A stretch of DNA of 64,000 bases from JBAZZQ01 sp041658725. Its GTDB lineage: Bacteria; Planctomycetota; Phycisphaerae; JAAYCJ01. A program made the translations under genes and the position numbers. Location of the stretch: positions 4,683-68,682 of the forward strand of contig JBAZZQ010000014.1 in the NCBI GenBank assembly GCA_041658725.1, read 5' to 3'. The notes under the pieces are model-generated. The model searched no databases, had not been told where the DNA came from, and saw only the letters and a list, made by a program, of their open reading frames with translations. Below are positions 7,660-15,794 of this stretch, piece by piece (within the stretch, counting starts at the first letter, position 1; every line of letters starts with the position of its first letter).

Positions 7660-9492
7660 TTATTTGAGGATTAACGTTCCAAATTGCGATGGACAATCAT
7701 TCTCGCCAAACGTCGGGGACCATTGGCTCATTTCGCTGGGCTTTTGAACGCGATTTCTAACAAATTCCAATCCTATCGTCATGCCCGACTTAGGATTTGC
7801 AATACCCAGGCTCTTCCAGGGAATGGCTGTTTCGAGGGTCCAGGTATCGGCCTGGCGACCGGAAGCGACTACTTCTTCTCCATTCGGTGTCGCGGTGTTT
7901 CCAATCCCGTCCCAAATCACTCCATTCGCATTGAAAACAAAATGATAACTGGGCTGGCCATCGATTTTAGAATTTAAGAGTATTTCCACAGAATCGTCTT
8001 CCCACACATCTCCATCGCGTTTCGCCACTTTGGTAACCAGGCTGGAAATTTTCGGTTCATGACATTGGATGGCCAGGTAAAGATTTTTGGAATCATAGGC
8101 CACCTGAACTTTCGTGGGAAATCCTGTTACACGATCTGCCGACGGTGAGGTAAACTCTGAAAGTGCGTCAAGGCCGGTCCATGTGGGGTCGTCGAGTTTT
8201 CCGTCGATTTTAGGGGCTTGGGTTGCCCACGGACAAACAGCAGTCCGGACCGGCTTGATGGGAATAGTAAAATTAAAGGTATATGATTTTTTACTTTCGC
8301 CTTTGACTTCGGCGACGAACGTCGGGACAGGATATATATTTTTAAGATCGTCTACGGTTGCGTCAAAGCGGATGTCACCTTCCTGGTCTGCGTTTAGCAA
8401 AAGCGTTTTACAGACCGGAATAAGTTTCCAGTGCGGATTGTTGTTTTGCGCGGGATTTACAGTTATTACAACAGGTTCTCCCAGGAGATTTTTCAAGGTG
8501 GTGCGAACTGGGAAAGGATTTCCAGCGACCGGCGGTTCGATGACAGTCGGATTGTTCATCATGCCGAAAGTTTGTGCCGGACCGGCGGTTACCACGTTAT
8601 CCGGCAGAATCGATCCGGTTTTGATGACCGCGATTTTCCAATCCCTGGGCCGGACGGTAACGAGGCAATAGTGATAAAAACCGCCTGATTTTGACTCGGA
8701 TTCAAGCGTGCCGCCGCCGCCTCCGGTAATGTAATATTGAACACAATCGATCCGTGGAAATTTCATATATTTATGCTCGTGTCCGGCGAATACTGCGGTT
8801 ACGCCGTGTTTGGCGAGAAGCGGATGGACTGCCTTCATCCAATGCCCGCCAGGCCCGGACACCCAGTAGGGGCGATGCACGAAGACAAATTTAAACGCGA
8901 CGTTGTTGTGCGAGGCAAGATCGTCTTTAAGCCACTGCAACTGGTCGTCGTCGATCCTTTCGATCGGTTCACCCTTTTCATTGAGGGTTTCCGAATTCAA
9001 CGCGATAAAATGAACGTTCATATAATCAAAAGAAAAATAGGTTTTGCCAAACAAATTACGGTAAATCTGCTCCGCGATGGGGTTGCTGATATCGTGATTT
9101 CCCGGAAGCATGACGAACGGGACGCGACACTGTTTGATAATCTGATCGAATTCGCTCCACATGGCCAGGATTGTCCTGGCGTCATTCGCCCCGTTAATCA
9201 AATCGCCGACACTAATGACCAAATCAGGATCGATCTGATTGATCTCTTCTATATTTTTTATAAAGGTATCCCTGCCGGTGCGATCCGTCGATCCAAGAAC
9301 CGTTCTATCGCCGAGCACCACAAATTTAAAACTCGGACCCACCTGGACCACCGCCTGCGGACCACCCCCGGATAATCGCACTTGCCCACCGGAAAATCGC
9401 TGCTCGGCACAACCGCCGATGAAAAGAAAAGTCATAAAACCGCAAAAAGAAAGCACCGCTCCGGTCGTTTTGGATGTGTTCGAGAATTTCAT
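7660..9492 (-). CDS. Metallophosphoesterase lipoprotein with C-terminal CBM9-like domain
   Basis: 610-residue predicted lipoprotein (lipobox LFIGGC, Cys 28). Residues about 55-300 are a calcineurin-like phosphoesterase: GDRT at 61-64, GD at 96-97, GNHD at 131-134, H206 in VHRPYW, and GHEH at 237-240. The usual D-x-H first motif reads D-R-T, as in a subfamily of such enzymes I recall, so one metal ligand may differ. A beta-rich linker follows. The final 180 residues resemble a CBM9/DOMON-like domain (PKIDGKLDDPTW, YLAIQCHEP, DDSVEILL), which in relatives binds sugars or haem. It lies 90 bases downstream of the cytochrome fusion in the same direction. Substrate unknown; a cell-surface phosphodiesterase acting on a glycan or nucleotide is plausible. 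Confidence 0.8.
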   Translation of the reverse strand: MKFSNTSKTTGAVLSFCGFMTFLFIGGCAEQRFSGGQVRLSGGGPQAVVQVGPSFKFVVLGDRTVLGSTDRTGRDTFIKNIEEINQIDPDLVISVGDLINGANDARTILAMWSEFDQIIKQCRVPFVMLPGNHDISNPIAEQIYRNLFGKTYFSFDYMNVHFIALNSETLNEKGEPIERIDDDQLQWLKDDLASHNNVAFKFVFVHRPYWVSGPGGHWMKAVHPLLAKHGVTAVFAGHEHKYMKFPRIDCVQYYITGGGGGTLESESKSGGFYHYCLVTVRPRDWKIAVIKTGSILPDNVVTAGPAQTFGMMNNPTVIEPPVAGNPFPVRTTLKNLLGEPVVITVNPAQNNNPHWKLIPVCKTLLLNADQEGDIRFDATVDDLKNIYPVPTFVAEVKGESKKSYTFNFTIPIKPVRTAVCPWATQAPKIDGKLDDPTWTGLDALSEFTSPSADRVTGFPTKVQVAYDSKNLYLAIQCHEPKISSLVTKVAKRDGDVWEDDSVEILLNSKIDGQPSYHFVFNANGVIWDGIGNTATPNGEEVVASGRQADTWTLETAIPWKSLGIANPKSGMTIGLEFVRNRVQKPSEMSQWSPTFGENDCPSQFGTLILK

Positions 9493-9582
9493 CGTTGTCT
9501 CCCACTATTTCAGATATAAACTTCAGCAAACTACCAAGTTGTATCTTACAACAAACTCATCGCAAAATAAACATCAGGGCTC

Positions 9583-11109
9583 TTAGAATTTCGCCTTGTT
9601 TCTTTTTGGCAGGGCTTGGGTGCATGCGATTCGCTTTATGTACTCGCCGGGCATGAAATTCGGACTGCGATGCGGAACGTGACAACGCTGGCAGTGCCAG
9701 GCTTGCGTCAGGTTATCTTTAAGACGTTGAAATTTAACCGCTTGAGCGGGCGTGGAAATGGTTTTCGGATTTGGGTGGGTTCGCAGGTCCTTTTGGTGGC
9801 AGTCCTGGCATCCGACGTTGACGAGTTTCGGCGTGGCAAGGGGCGTATCAAAACCGCCTGGCTGTCGGAACCCGGTTGTATGGCAGGCCCAGCAATTCAG
9901 ATCGGAATCGCGTTTATCCTGTCGCAGAGTTTCGAACGCATGGGCGTGTCGGGTCGTCCGCCAGAACTGATAAATTTTCTTGTGGCAATCGCCGCATTTT
10001 TCGGACGCAACATATTGAAACGCCGCCGGCTGGGTCGTGGACTTACGCAGCGGGTCGCGATTCCAATTGATGAGTTCTTGTCGGGAAATATATTTATAGG
10101 CATCGTAAATTTCGATAAACCGCCTGTCTTCGATAATTCCCCTGGCCAGTGGAATCATCTCGGCCGTCGAAATGGTCAGCTTGGAATCTTGCCATTTCAG
10201 TCCGGCAATTCCCACCTTGCGGTCATTTGACCAGGATATCATCAAGGGCGGGCGGCGGTAGGTGAAAAGGCTCATTTCATTTGGGGTCTTAGCCGCGGCG
10301 GCTTGAGCGGGTTGCGTACTTGTTCGGTTCACCGTCCAGGGATGTCCGCCCGTATCGATCCACAGATCAATGCCCGTAAGATTTTCGGAAATCGTTTCCC
10401 TGACGCTCGGTCCAAGATGCGAAAGAAGAATAATGACATCGTACTGCGGCCGTAATTTGGGAACCAGCCGTCGCAAAGCGGCGGCGGGGGTTTCATAGGT
10501 GAACTGATCGCGAATGTCGGAAGGTAAAATCGCAAGCCAGCGATCGGCGATCACGGAAATAACGGCAATCTTTTTTCCACCACGCTGAAAAGAAATCACC
10601 TGGCGAATCGGGGTGGGCGATTTGAATTTCAGATTACTGGCGACAAAGGGAAGGGAATACTTACCGGCAAAACGATTGAAAACCTCCATCCCGACACGCA
10701 AATCGCCTTCGCCGACCGCCAAAGCATCATACTGGAGCAAATGATACGCATGGGCGATAAATTCCATCTGCGAAGGCGAGGCACTACTGGTCAAATCTCC
10801 GGTATCCAGGAGCAGTAAATTCGGGTTCACTGTCTTGATCCGGTCGATCACGGTGGCTCGGCGGGCAAAACCGCCTTCATAAACTCCACCGCACCCGCAC
10901 GGTTCAAATTCCCCGCGTGTCGAACCGGTAAAAATCAAAGCCATATCCACTTTGTTCATTGGATCGACCACTTCCCGGCGCTGGTCATGTTCGACACTAA
11001 CAAACTGATATTCCTCAGTCTGATCGCATCCGATGCCCGGCAGGGAAAGAGCTATCAAGCCGCCAAACCATATCTTCCATAAAGTTGTCTTGTTGAAATT
11101 GAATTTCAT
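9583..11109 (-). CDS. UshA-like phosphoesterase fused to tetrahaem cytochrome c
   Basis: 508-residue predicted lipoprotein (lipobox PGIGC, Cys 28). Residues about 55-330 follow the 5'-nucleotidase/UshA/SoxB fold: EPCGCGG at 69-75, DTGDLTS at 102-108, LLSHLG near 228 and IDTGGHPW at 251-258. Classical metal ligands are altered, since no D-x-H or GNHE is present and AVGEGDL replaces the latter. From 370 onward there are four haem-binding motifs: CGDCH (372), CWACH (406), CQDCH (434) and CQRCH (473), arranged like cytochrome c554-type proteins. The haems imply export and periplasmic or outer-membrane electron transfer. Its start overlaps the S41 protease stop by ATGA. Both halves are clear. The joint function is unknown. 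Confidence 0.85.
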   Translation of the reverse strand: MKFNFNKTTLWKIWFGGLIALSLPGIGCDQTEEYQFVSVEHDQRREVVDPMNKVDMALIFTGSTRGEFEPCGCGGVYEGGFARRATVIDRIKTVNPNLLLLDTGDLTSSASPSQMEFIAHAYHLLQYDALAVGEGDLRVGMEVFNRFAGKYSLPFVASNLKFKSPTPIRQVISFQRGGKKIAVISVIADRWLAILPSDIRDQFTYETPAAALRRLVPKLRPQYDVIILLSHLGPSVRETISENLTGIDLWIDTGGHPWTVNRTSTQPAQAAAAKTPNEMSLFTYRRPPLMISWSNDRKVGIAGLKWQDSKLTISTAEMIPLARGIIEDRRFIEIYDAYKYISRQELINWNRDPLRKSTTQPAAFQYVASEKCGDCHKKIYQFWRTTRHAHAFETLRQDKRDSDLNCWACHTTGFRQPGGFDTPLATPKLVNVGCQDCHQKDLRTHPNPKTISTPAQAVKFQRLKDNLTQAWHCQRCHVPHRSPNFMPGEYIKRIACTQALPKRNKAKF

Positions 11110-13382
11110 TTTCCTGTTTGCACCACGATTTTTTCTGAAGCGGAATTAGTAGTGGTTGGGATTGTTTCCCACGGTAATTTCAGTAAGAAACGAGCTTGCA
11201 TAACCGCGACGGCGGCCTGAAGCTGAATATCTTCCGGCGGATATTTCCGGACCGGAGGTTTTTCAACCTCATCCTCCGATTCGGAGGACGTTGCCGTCGA
11301 AGCTCTCACTCGCGCACTCGATGTCGTCGTCGCAAGAGAGGAAACTTTCATTCCGTTGACCTGCGTAACAATCTCCGCGTCTCTCTGAATATCGATAATG
11401 TCTCGCAGTTCATTCGGAGTTAGATCGATTTTCAGATCCGGGTCCACGCCCCAATCCTTGCTGTCGGGTTTGCGGTGAAGGCATCGGCCTTTGGGAAGAT
11501 AATAGTAGGCGGTGGTAATTTTTAATTTACTGGATTCGTCAACCAGGGGTAAAACATTCTGAACGCTTCCTTTTCCGAAACTTCGTTCCCCGATCAGCCA
11601 GGCCCGATGATAATCTTTCAAAGCCCCGGAGACGATCTCGGCCGCACTGGCGCTGAAGTTGTTAATCAGAATTATCAGGGGTATATCCGCATATTGCCCG
11701 CTGCCCGCCGCTGCGATCAGTTCCATCGGCTCGGTGTTTCTGCCTTTGGTCGTTACCACCACACCACGAGTAATAAATAAATTGACCGTTTCTACCGCCG
11801 CCTTCAACGTCCCGCCCGGATTGAATCGTAAATCGATAATCAGCCCTTTCACTCCCTGCTGGCGCAGCCGGCGCAAGGCCCGCGAGAGTTCATCCACGGT
11901 GGTATCGGTAAAACTGGTAATGCGAATATATCCGATCGTGTCGTTGGGCGGGTCCATCAAAAACTGCCATTCGTTGTCCTTGTCCATCCGGTACCCTTTT
12001 ACGGTCTGGATGATAATGGTATCCCGAATCATCGGGGTTTCCCGCGAGTGTTCAGCCCACGGATGCGTAATTCCCAAAACCACACGAGTTCCCTTCGGAC
12101 CCGTGATTTTTCTTACCGCCTTATCAATCGTTATCCCCTCCGTGCTTTCGCCATCGATCGAGACGATCAAGTCGCCGGGAAGGATTCCCGCGTGATAGGC
12201 AGGCGAGCCTGGAACGGGAGTGATGACCTTCAGTTTGTTATTTTCCATGGAAAGTTGAATCCCCACCCCGCTGAATCGACCGGTCGTATGCTTATCAAAA
12301 TCGTCCAGTTCCGCAGGCCAAATCACGTTGGTAAAAGGATCCAATTCCCCCAGGGCCGAATCGACGAATTCTTTGATGATCACTTCCTGGGGAAGATTGA
12401 TGGTGTCGTCGTTATCGACCAGGAGTTTGATAAAAGCCTGGTAAAACTCCCGAGTGGAAAGGGTTTTTTTAGCCTTTTCCTTGTTGACCTCATTGATCAG
12501 GGATTTTATTTTAGAATCGAACAAGGCAGTCTTGGTTTTGTCATTCAGGGAGGGAAAAACCTGCATCAGCTTTGGGGTTTCCGTCAGCATGGCGACCGAC
12601 TGCAGACCCATAACGATCATCTTGCCGAACTCGGGCTTTTCCACGTATCCATTGGCGAGGCTATAGCTCAATTCCGGGATCACGGCGATCTTGATGTCTT
12701 TGATCTGTTCGTTCCATTCAGTTTTCGATTTATAGGTGGCTTCCAGCCGAACCCGCATCGCGCAATCGCGGGTCGATTTATCATACCCCTTGTCGTCCTC
12801 ATAAATGGTCGCCAGCTCCGCGTAAATATTTCCTGCCTTGAGCCATTCATGCTTTTTCAGATATTCCCCGGCTTGACTTTTGGCTTTTTGGGCTATTTCC
12901 CGGACCCAGTCGAGTTGACCGAATTTCTTCGGGTCCACCGCATAATATTTTGCCCGCCGCGCTCCCGTCAGGGCTTTTTCGATATTTCCCTTCGTCGCTG
13001 CCGATCCTGGGCGTGAAGCCGGCTTTGTCGTCGCATTTTGCGAAGTCGAAACCTTTTTGGATTTCTCAAGATATTCCCGGGATTCTTTGACGTTCGCCGA
13101 ATATGTCTCGGCCCGGACTTTTTCCCTCTGATTGGACAACAAGTCATATTTTTGCAATTGCATTCCCAAAGGATCGGTCGGGCGAGTGACAATCCCCGCA
13201 GGCTGGGTACTGAGCACCTTCCCGGCCTGGGCAAAGTTCCCCCGGTAGATCATTCGGGCCAGTTCTTCCGGTGATGCCCCCGTGCTTTTGGCGAAAACAG
13301 GCAAAACAAAAAGGAAAGATACTAAAACGACGCCGATCCGTCCGACGCCGTTACGAATTCGATCACGATAAAAATTAGACAT
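11106..13382 (-). CDS. S41-family C-terminal processing peptidase with PDZ domain
   Basis: 758-residue exported serine protease. A signal peptide ends near FAKS (about 32). A long helical N-terminal region (about 35-360) precedes a PDZ domain (about 368-445: FSGVGIQL, GSPAYHAGILPGD) and the S41 catalytic domain. That domain has LIIDLRFNPGG, the nucleophile Ser577 in NNFSASAAEI and the general base Lys604 in GERSFGKGSVQ. It is far longer than Ctp proteases of about 400 residues and closer to Prc/Tsp in size. It is the first gene of the minus-strand envelope cluster and overlaps the cytochrome fusion by four bases. It probably trims or clears envelope proteins. A hairpin lies in its upstream region (13449-13468). 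Confidence 0.93.
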   Translation of the reverse strand: MSNFYRDRIRNGVGRIGVVLVSFLFVLPVFAKSTGASPEELARMIYRGNFAQAGKVLSTQPAGIVTRPTDPLGMQLQKYDLLSNQREKVRAETYSANVKESREYLEKSKKVSTSQNATTKPASRPGSAATKGNIEKALTGARRAKYYAVDPKKFGQLDWVREIAQKAKSQAGEYLKKHEWLKAGNIYAELATIYEDDKGYDKSTRDCAMRVRLEATYKSKTEWNEQIKDIKIAVIPELSYSLANGYVEKPEFGKMIVMGLQSVAMLTETPKLMQVFPSLNDKTKTALFDSKIKSLINEVNKEKAKKTLSTREFYQAFIKLLVDNDDTINLPQEVIIKEFVDSALGELDPFTNVIWPAELDDFDKHTTGRFSGVGIQLSMENNKLKVITPVPGSPAYHAGILPGDLIVSIDGESTEGITIDKAVRKITGPKGTRVVLGITHPWAEHSRETPMIRDTIIIQTVKGYRMDKDNEWQFLMDPPNDTIGYIRITSFTDTTVDELSRALRRLRQQGVKGLIIDLRFNPGGTLKAAVETVNLFITRGVVVTTKGRNTEPMELIAAAGSGQYADIPLIILINNFSASAAEIVSGALKDYHRAWLIGERSFGKGSVQNVLPLVDESSKLKITTAYYYLPKGRCLHRKPDSKDWGVDPDLKIDLTPNELRDIIDIQRDAEIVTQVNGMKVSSLATTTSSARVRASTATSSESEDEVEKPPVRKYPPEDIQLQAAVAVMQARFLLKLPWETIPTTTNSASEKIVVQTGK

Positions 13383-13735
13383 TCAGGATTCCCATAAAAC
13401 AAACTTAACGTTCGGTCACAACAAGTGGTTTCACAACTATACCACTAGCCCCCGATGGTAATCGGGGGTTCGTTTCTTAAGCGTACGAAACCGCTTCTAT
13501 CAAAACATTGGATTCTAGCCTCTGTTACAGCGCAAGATCAACTTTTTTATTGCCGAATATAGAGATAAGTCGGCAGGACCCCGCAAACCCTTAAACTCCA
13601 AACCCCCAAATAGCCGAAGAATCTAATACTAGAAACTCTTTGGTCATGGTTCAAATGCCATTGCATCTGGGCAACAAGAGTGTTATGATCTACGCTTGTT
13701 TTCTAGAAATACTTTATATGAAAGGACATCCAGTC
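13383..13735. other. Intergenic region between divergent genes, with hairpin
   Basis: 353 bases between the divergent S41 protease and TPR lipoprotein genes. A perfect 8-base-pair hairpin CCCCCGAT-GGTA-ATCGGGGG lies at 13449-13468. I see no convincing gene here and no clear promoter pair. Confidence 0.6.
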
Positions 13736-14440
13736 ATGGCTGGAAAAATTAAATTACTAACGACGGGACTGATAATAATGGTTCTGGCTTCGGGTTGTGT
13801 CATTCAACGAAAATATAACGCAAAAGACCTCTATGAACGCGGTCTGACGGATTATTACGCCGGGAATTACAGCACCGCCGCCGGCAATTTCAAATGGGCT
13901 TTGGACTTGAAAAAGGAATATTCCGGTCCCATGATCGGTCTGGCCCAATGCCAACTTCACTTTGCCCGGGAAAGTTTCACCAAAAAAAATGTCGGTGCCG
14001 CCCTGCAAAACCTGGAAGAAGGGATGTACTGGATAAATCTTGCCGTAGATGCCGATCCGGGCAATCCGCAGGTTACCGTGGTCAGGGTTGAAATTCTCAA
14101 TCTCAAGGGTGAAGTCGAACAGGCGCTAAAGACCGCCAGATGGGGTGTCAATGTGCAGGGGCCCAATCCCGCCAGTTTGCTTCTGATGGCCAAATCCTAC
14201 ACCGATGTCGGCGCGTATGACGAAGCCGAAGTCGCTTATAAACAAGCCATCGCCGTTGATCCGAAAAACGTCGATGTTCGCGTCAAGACCGGTCAGTTTT
14301 ATGAAAAAATTGGAAAACGCGACCTGGCCCTTCAGCAATACGAGGAAGCCTATCGACTGGACCCGAACAACTCGGATGTCCAAATCCGAATCACCGCCCT
14401 GAGCGGCAGTACACCGGAACCTGGCCCTGAAAATCCTTAA
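13736..14440 (+). CDS. TPR-repeat lipoprotein
   Basis: 234-residue predicted lipoprotein with lipobox LASGC (Cys 21). It contains about four to five TPR units, among them LYERGLTDYYAGNYSTAAG, a helix pair around residues 75-95, and the best match ALQQYEEAYRLDPNN near the end. PilF/PilW-type pilotins and general envelope scaffolds look like this. A role beside the secretin at 46-49 kb is possible, but the genes are far apart. The ATG at 13736 is chosen for AAAGGA nine bases upstream. Longer in-frame starts (13640, 13718) would place extra sequence before the signal peptide. Downstream lies a degenerate inverted repeat, then a transporter gene. Confidence 0.78.
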   Translation: MAGKIKLLTTGLIIMVLASGCVIQRKYNAKDLYERGLTDYYAGNYSTAAGNFKWALDLKKEYSGPMIGLAQCQLHFARESFTKKNVGAALQNLEEGMYWINLAVDADPGNPQVTVVRVEILNLKGEVEQALKTARWGVNVQGPNPASLLLMAKSYTDVGAYDEAEVAYKQAIAVDPKNVDVRVKTGQFYEKIGKRDLALQQYEEAYRLDPNNSDVQIRITALSGSTPEPGPENP

Positions 14441-14446
14441 ACGTTA

Positions 14447-14512
14447 TGTGCCACGAAGGGCTTGCCCGCTGTGTCTTAACGAACACGGCCGGACAAGCCG
14501 ACCTTGGCGCAT
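14447..14512. repeat. Degenerate inverted repeat, family B
   Basis: TGTGCCACG...GGGCTTGCCC on the left mirrors GGACAAGCCGACC...GGCGCA on the right, imperfectly. The TGTGCCACG and GGCTTGTCC words are shared with the element at 22405-22512. It lies between the TPR lipoprotein and MFS genes. Confidence 0.6.
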
Positions 14513-14546
14513 GGATAAGATATTTCTTTAAGGGGACAGGTTTTAA

Positions 14547-15740
14547 ATGTTCACCCGCGAAACCAAAATCGGTTTGATTGCGACTTTTTCCACCATGACG
14601 GCATTTGCGTTTTCTTCCAATGCCATTCCGCCGCTGGTTACCACAATCGCCAACGATTTTCATATTGAATACGCCACTTTCGGCGGATACGTGGTGATGC
14701 TTCAATTTACATTTTTCGCCCTCGCCTCGCTTTGCGGCGGATGGGCGGCCCATCGTTTTGGCTTCTCTAATCGAAGTCTGGTCATTACGGGTATTTTATT
14801 TCTGGCAATACTTTTGATGGCCGGATCGACTTTTCCCAATTTTAAGTGGTTTATCTTCTGGGCCATTCCCCTGGGATTTGCCGGTGGGTTGGTGGAAACC
14901 TTCGGTGCGATCATGATCTGTCGCTTCGGAGGACCGCAGTCCAGCAAAATGTTAAATTTCGGGCAGGTATTTTTCTGCCTCGGCGCCATCATCGCCCCCA
15001 CACTAATCGCGTTTATCCTCGGTTATGGGTTTTCCTGGCGAGTATCTTTTCTTGGTTTGGGAATTTTGATCCTTGTTATTGGGATATGGTTCATTTACCA
15101 AACGCGAACGCTCAAGGAGCCAACCTGGGAAATGACGGATATCGGACATAAAAATTCCGATGCCTTTGCACCGACCGTCAAAATTCCCCTTTTGTCCGAC
15201 CCCTTGCTTTATTATTTATGCGGCGCGCTTTTCACCTATGTGGCCGTCGAAGGTTCGATCATCGTCTGGGTGGCTTCCTACTTTGAAAAAAATCTCGGCC
15301 TACCGGCCAAGGATGCCGCCTGGCGGCTAAGCGTCTATTGGGCGGGAATGCTGCTGGGCCGGTCGCTGATCCTGCTTCTCCGCGGTCGATGGACGTTGTG
15401 GCCCGCGCTCCTGGCCGCAAGTACCGGGATGATGCTCAGCAATATAGTCTTAAGTTTCAAATGGGGTCCCCTGGCCGCGACCATCCTTGTGCTTGTGGGT
15501 GGATTACTCGCCGGTCCCCTCTGGCCGACGATTGTAACCATGAGTCAACAGATGCGCAACTCCTCGGCCTTTACCTCCTGTGTGATCGGCATAGGCGCGC
15601 TCGGGGCGGCCTTTGGACCGCTTTCAAGCTCCTATGTCATAAAATACCTCGGCACCAAATACTTTTTCCCCATCCTCGCGGCGGAGGGGGTGGTTTTGAT
15701 TACCTTTATACTCAAAGCCAGATCATACAAATCTTCATAA
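14547..15740 (+). CDS. Major facilitator superfamily transporter
   Basis: 397-residue inner-membrane transporter with 12 predicted helices. The loop between helices 2 and 3 reads GGWAAHRFGFSNRS, the usual MFS G-x3-DRxGRR position in relaxed form. The N-terminal pattern, with a period of almost no charge up to residue 30 and two six-helix halves split near residues 190-205, fits the sugar/fucose-type (FucP-like) branch, which this protein resembles in length. ATG at 14547 follows AAGGGGACAGG. It appears to be a single gene. It ends 54 bases before a convergent GT-C gene. Substrate unknown. Confidence 0.82.
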   Translation: MFTRETKIGLIATFSTMTAFAFSSNAIPPLVTTIANDFHIEYATFGGYVVMLQFTFFALASLCGGWAAHRFGFSNRSLVITGILFLAILLMAGSTFPNFKWFIFWAIPLGFAGGLVETFGAIMICRFGGPQSSKMLNFGQVFFCLGAIIAPTLIAFILGYGFSWRVSFLGLGILILVIGIWFIYQTRTLKEPTWEMTDIGHKNSDAFAPTVKIPLLSDPLLYYLCGALFTYVAVEGSIIVWVASYFEKNLGLPAKDAAWRLSVYWAGMLLGRSLILLLRGRWTLWPALLAASTGMMLSNIVLSFKWGPLAATILVLVGGLLAGPLWPTIVTMSQQMRNSSAFTSCVIGIGALGAAFGPLSSSYVIKYLGTKYFFPILAAEGVVLITFILKARSYKSS

Positions 15741-15794
15741 ACGGCTTTGACTTTTGGTGGCGGGGTCCGCGATCATTGAACCTGTCAAAGCCTG

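Noticed and set aside
8737..9375. 212-codon plus-strand frame opposite the phosphoesterase
   Set aside because: Mirror of conserved phosphoesterase motifs on the minus strand, with no ribosome site.
9583..11109. Selenocysteine site in the EPCGC motif
   Set aside because: Codons are Cys and no in-frame TGA is present in the reading frame.
12048..13016. 322-codon plus-strand frame opposite the S41 protease
   Set aside because: The protease on the other strand has full catalytic and PDZ motifs; this frame has none.
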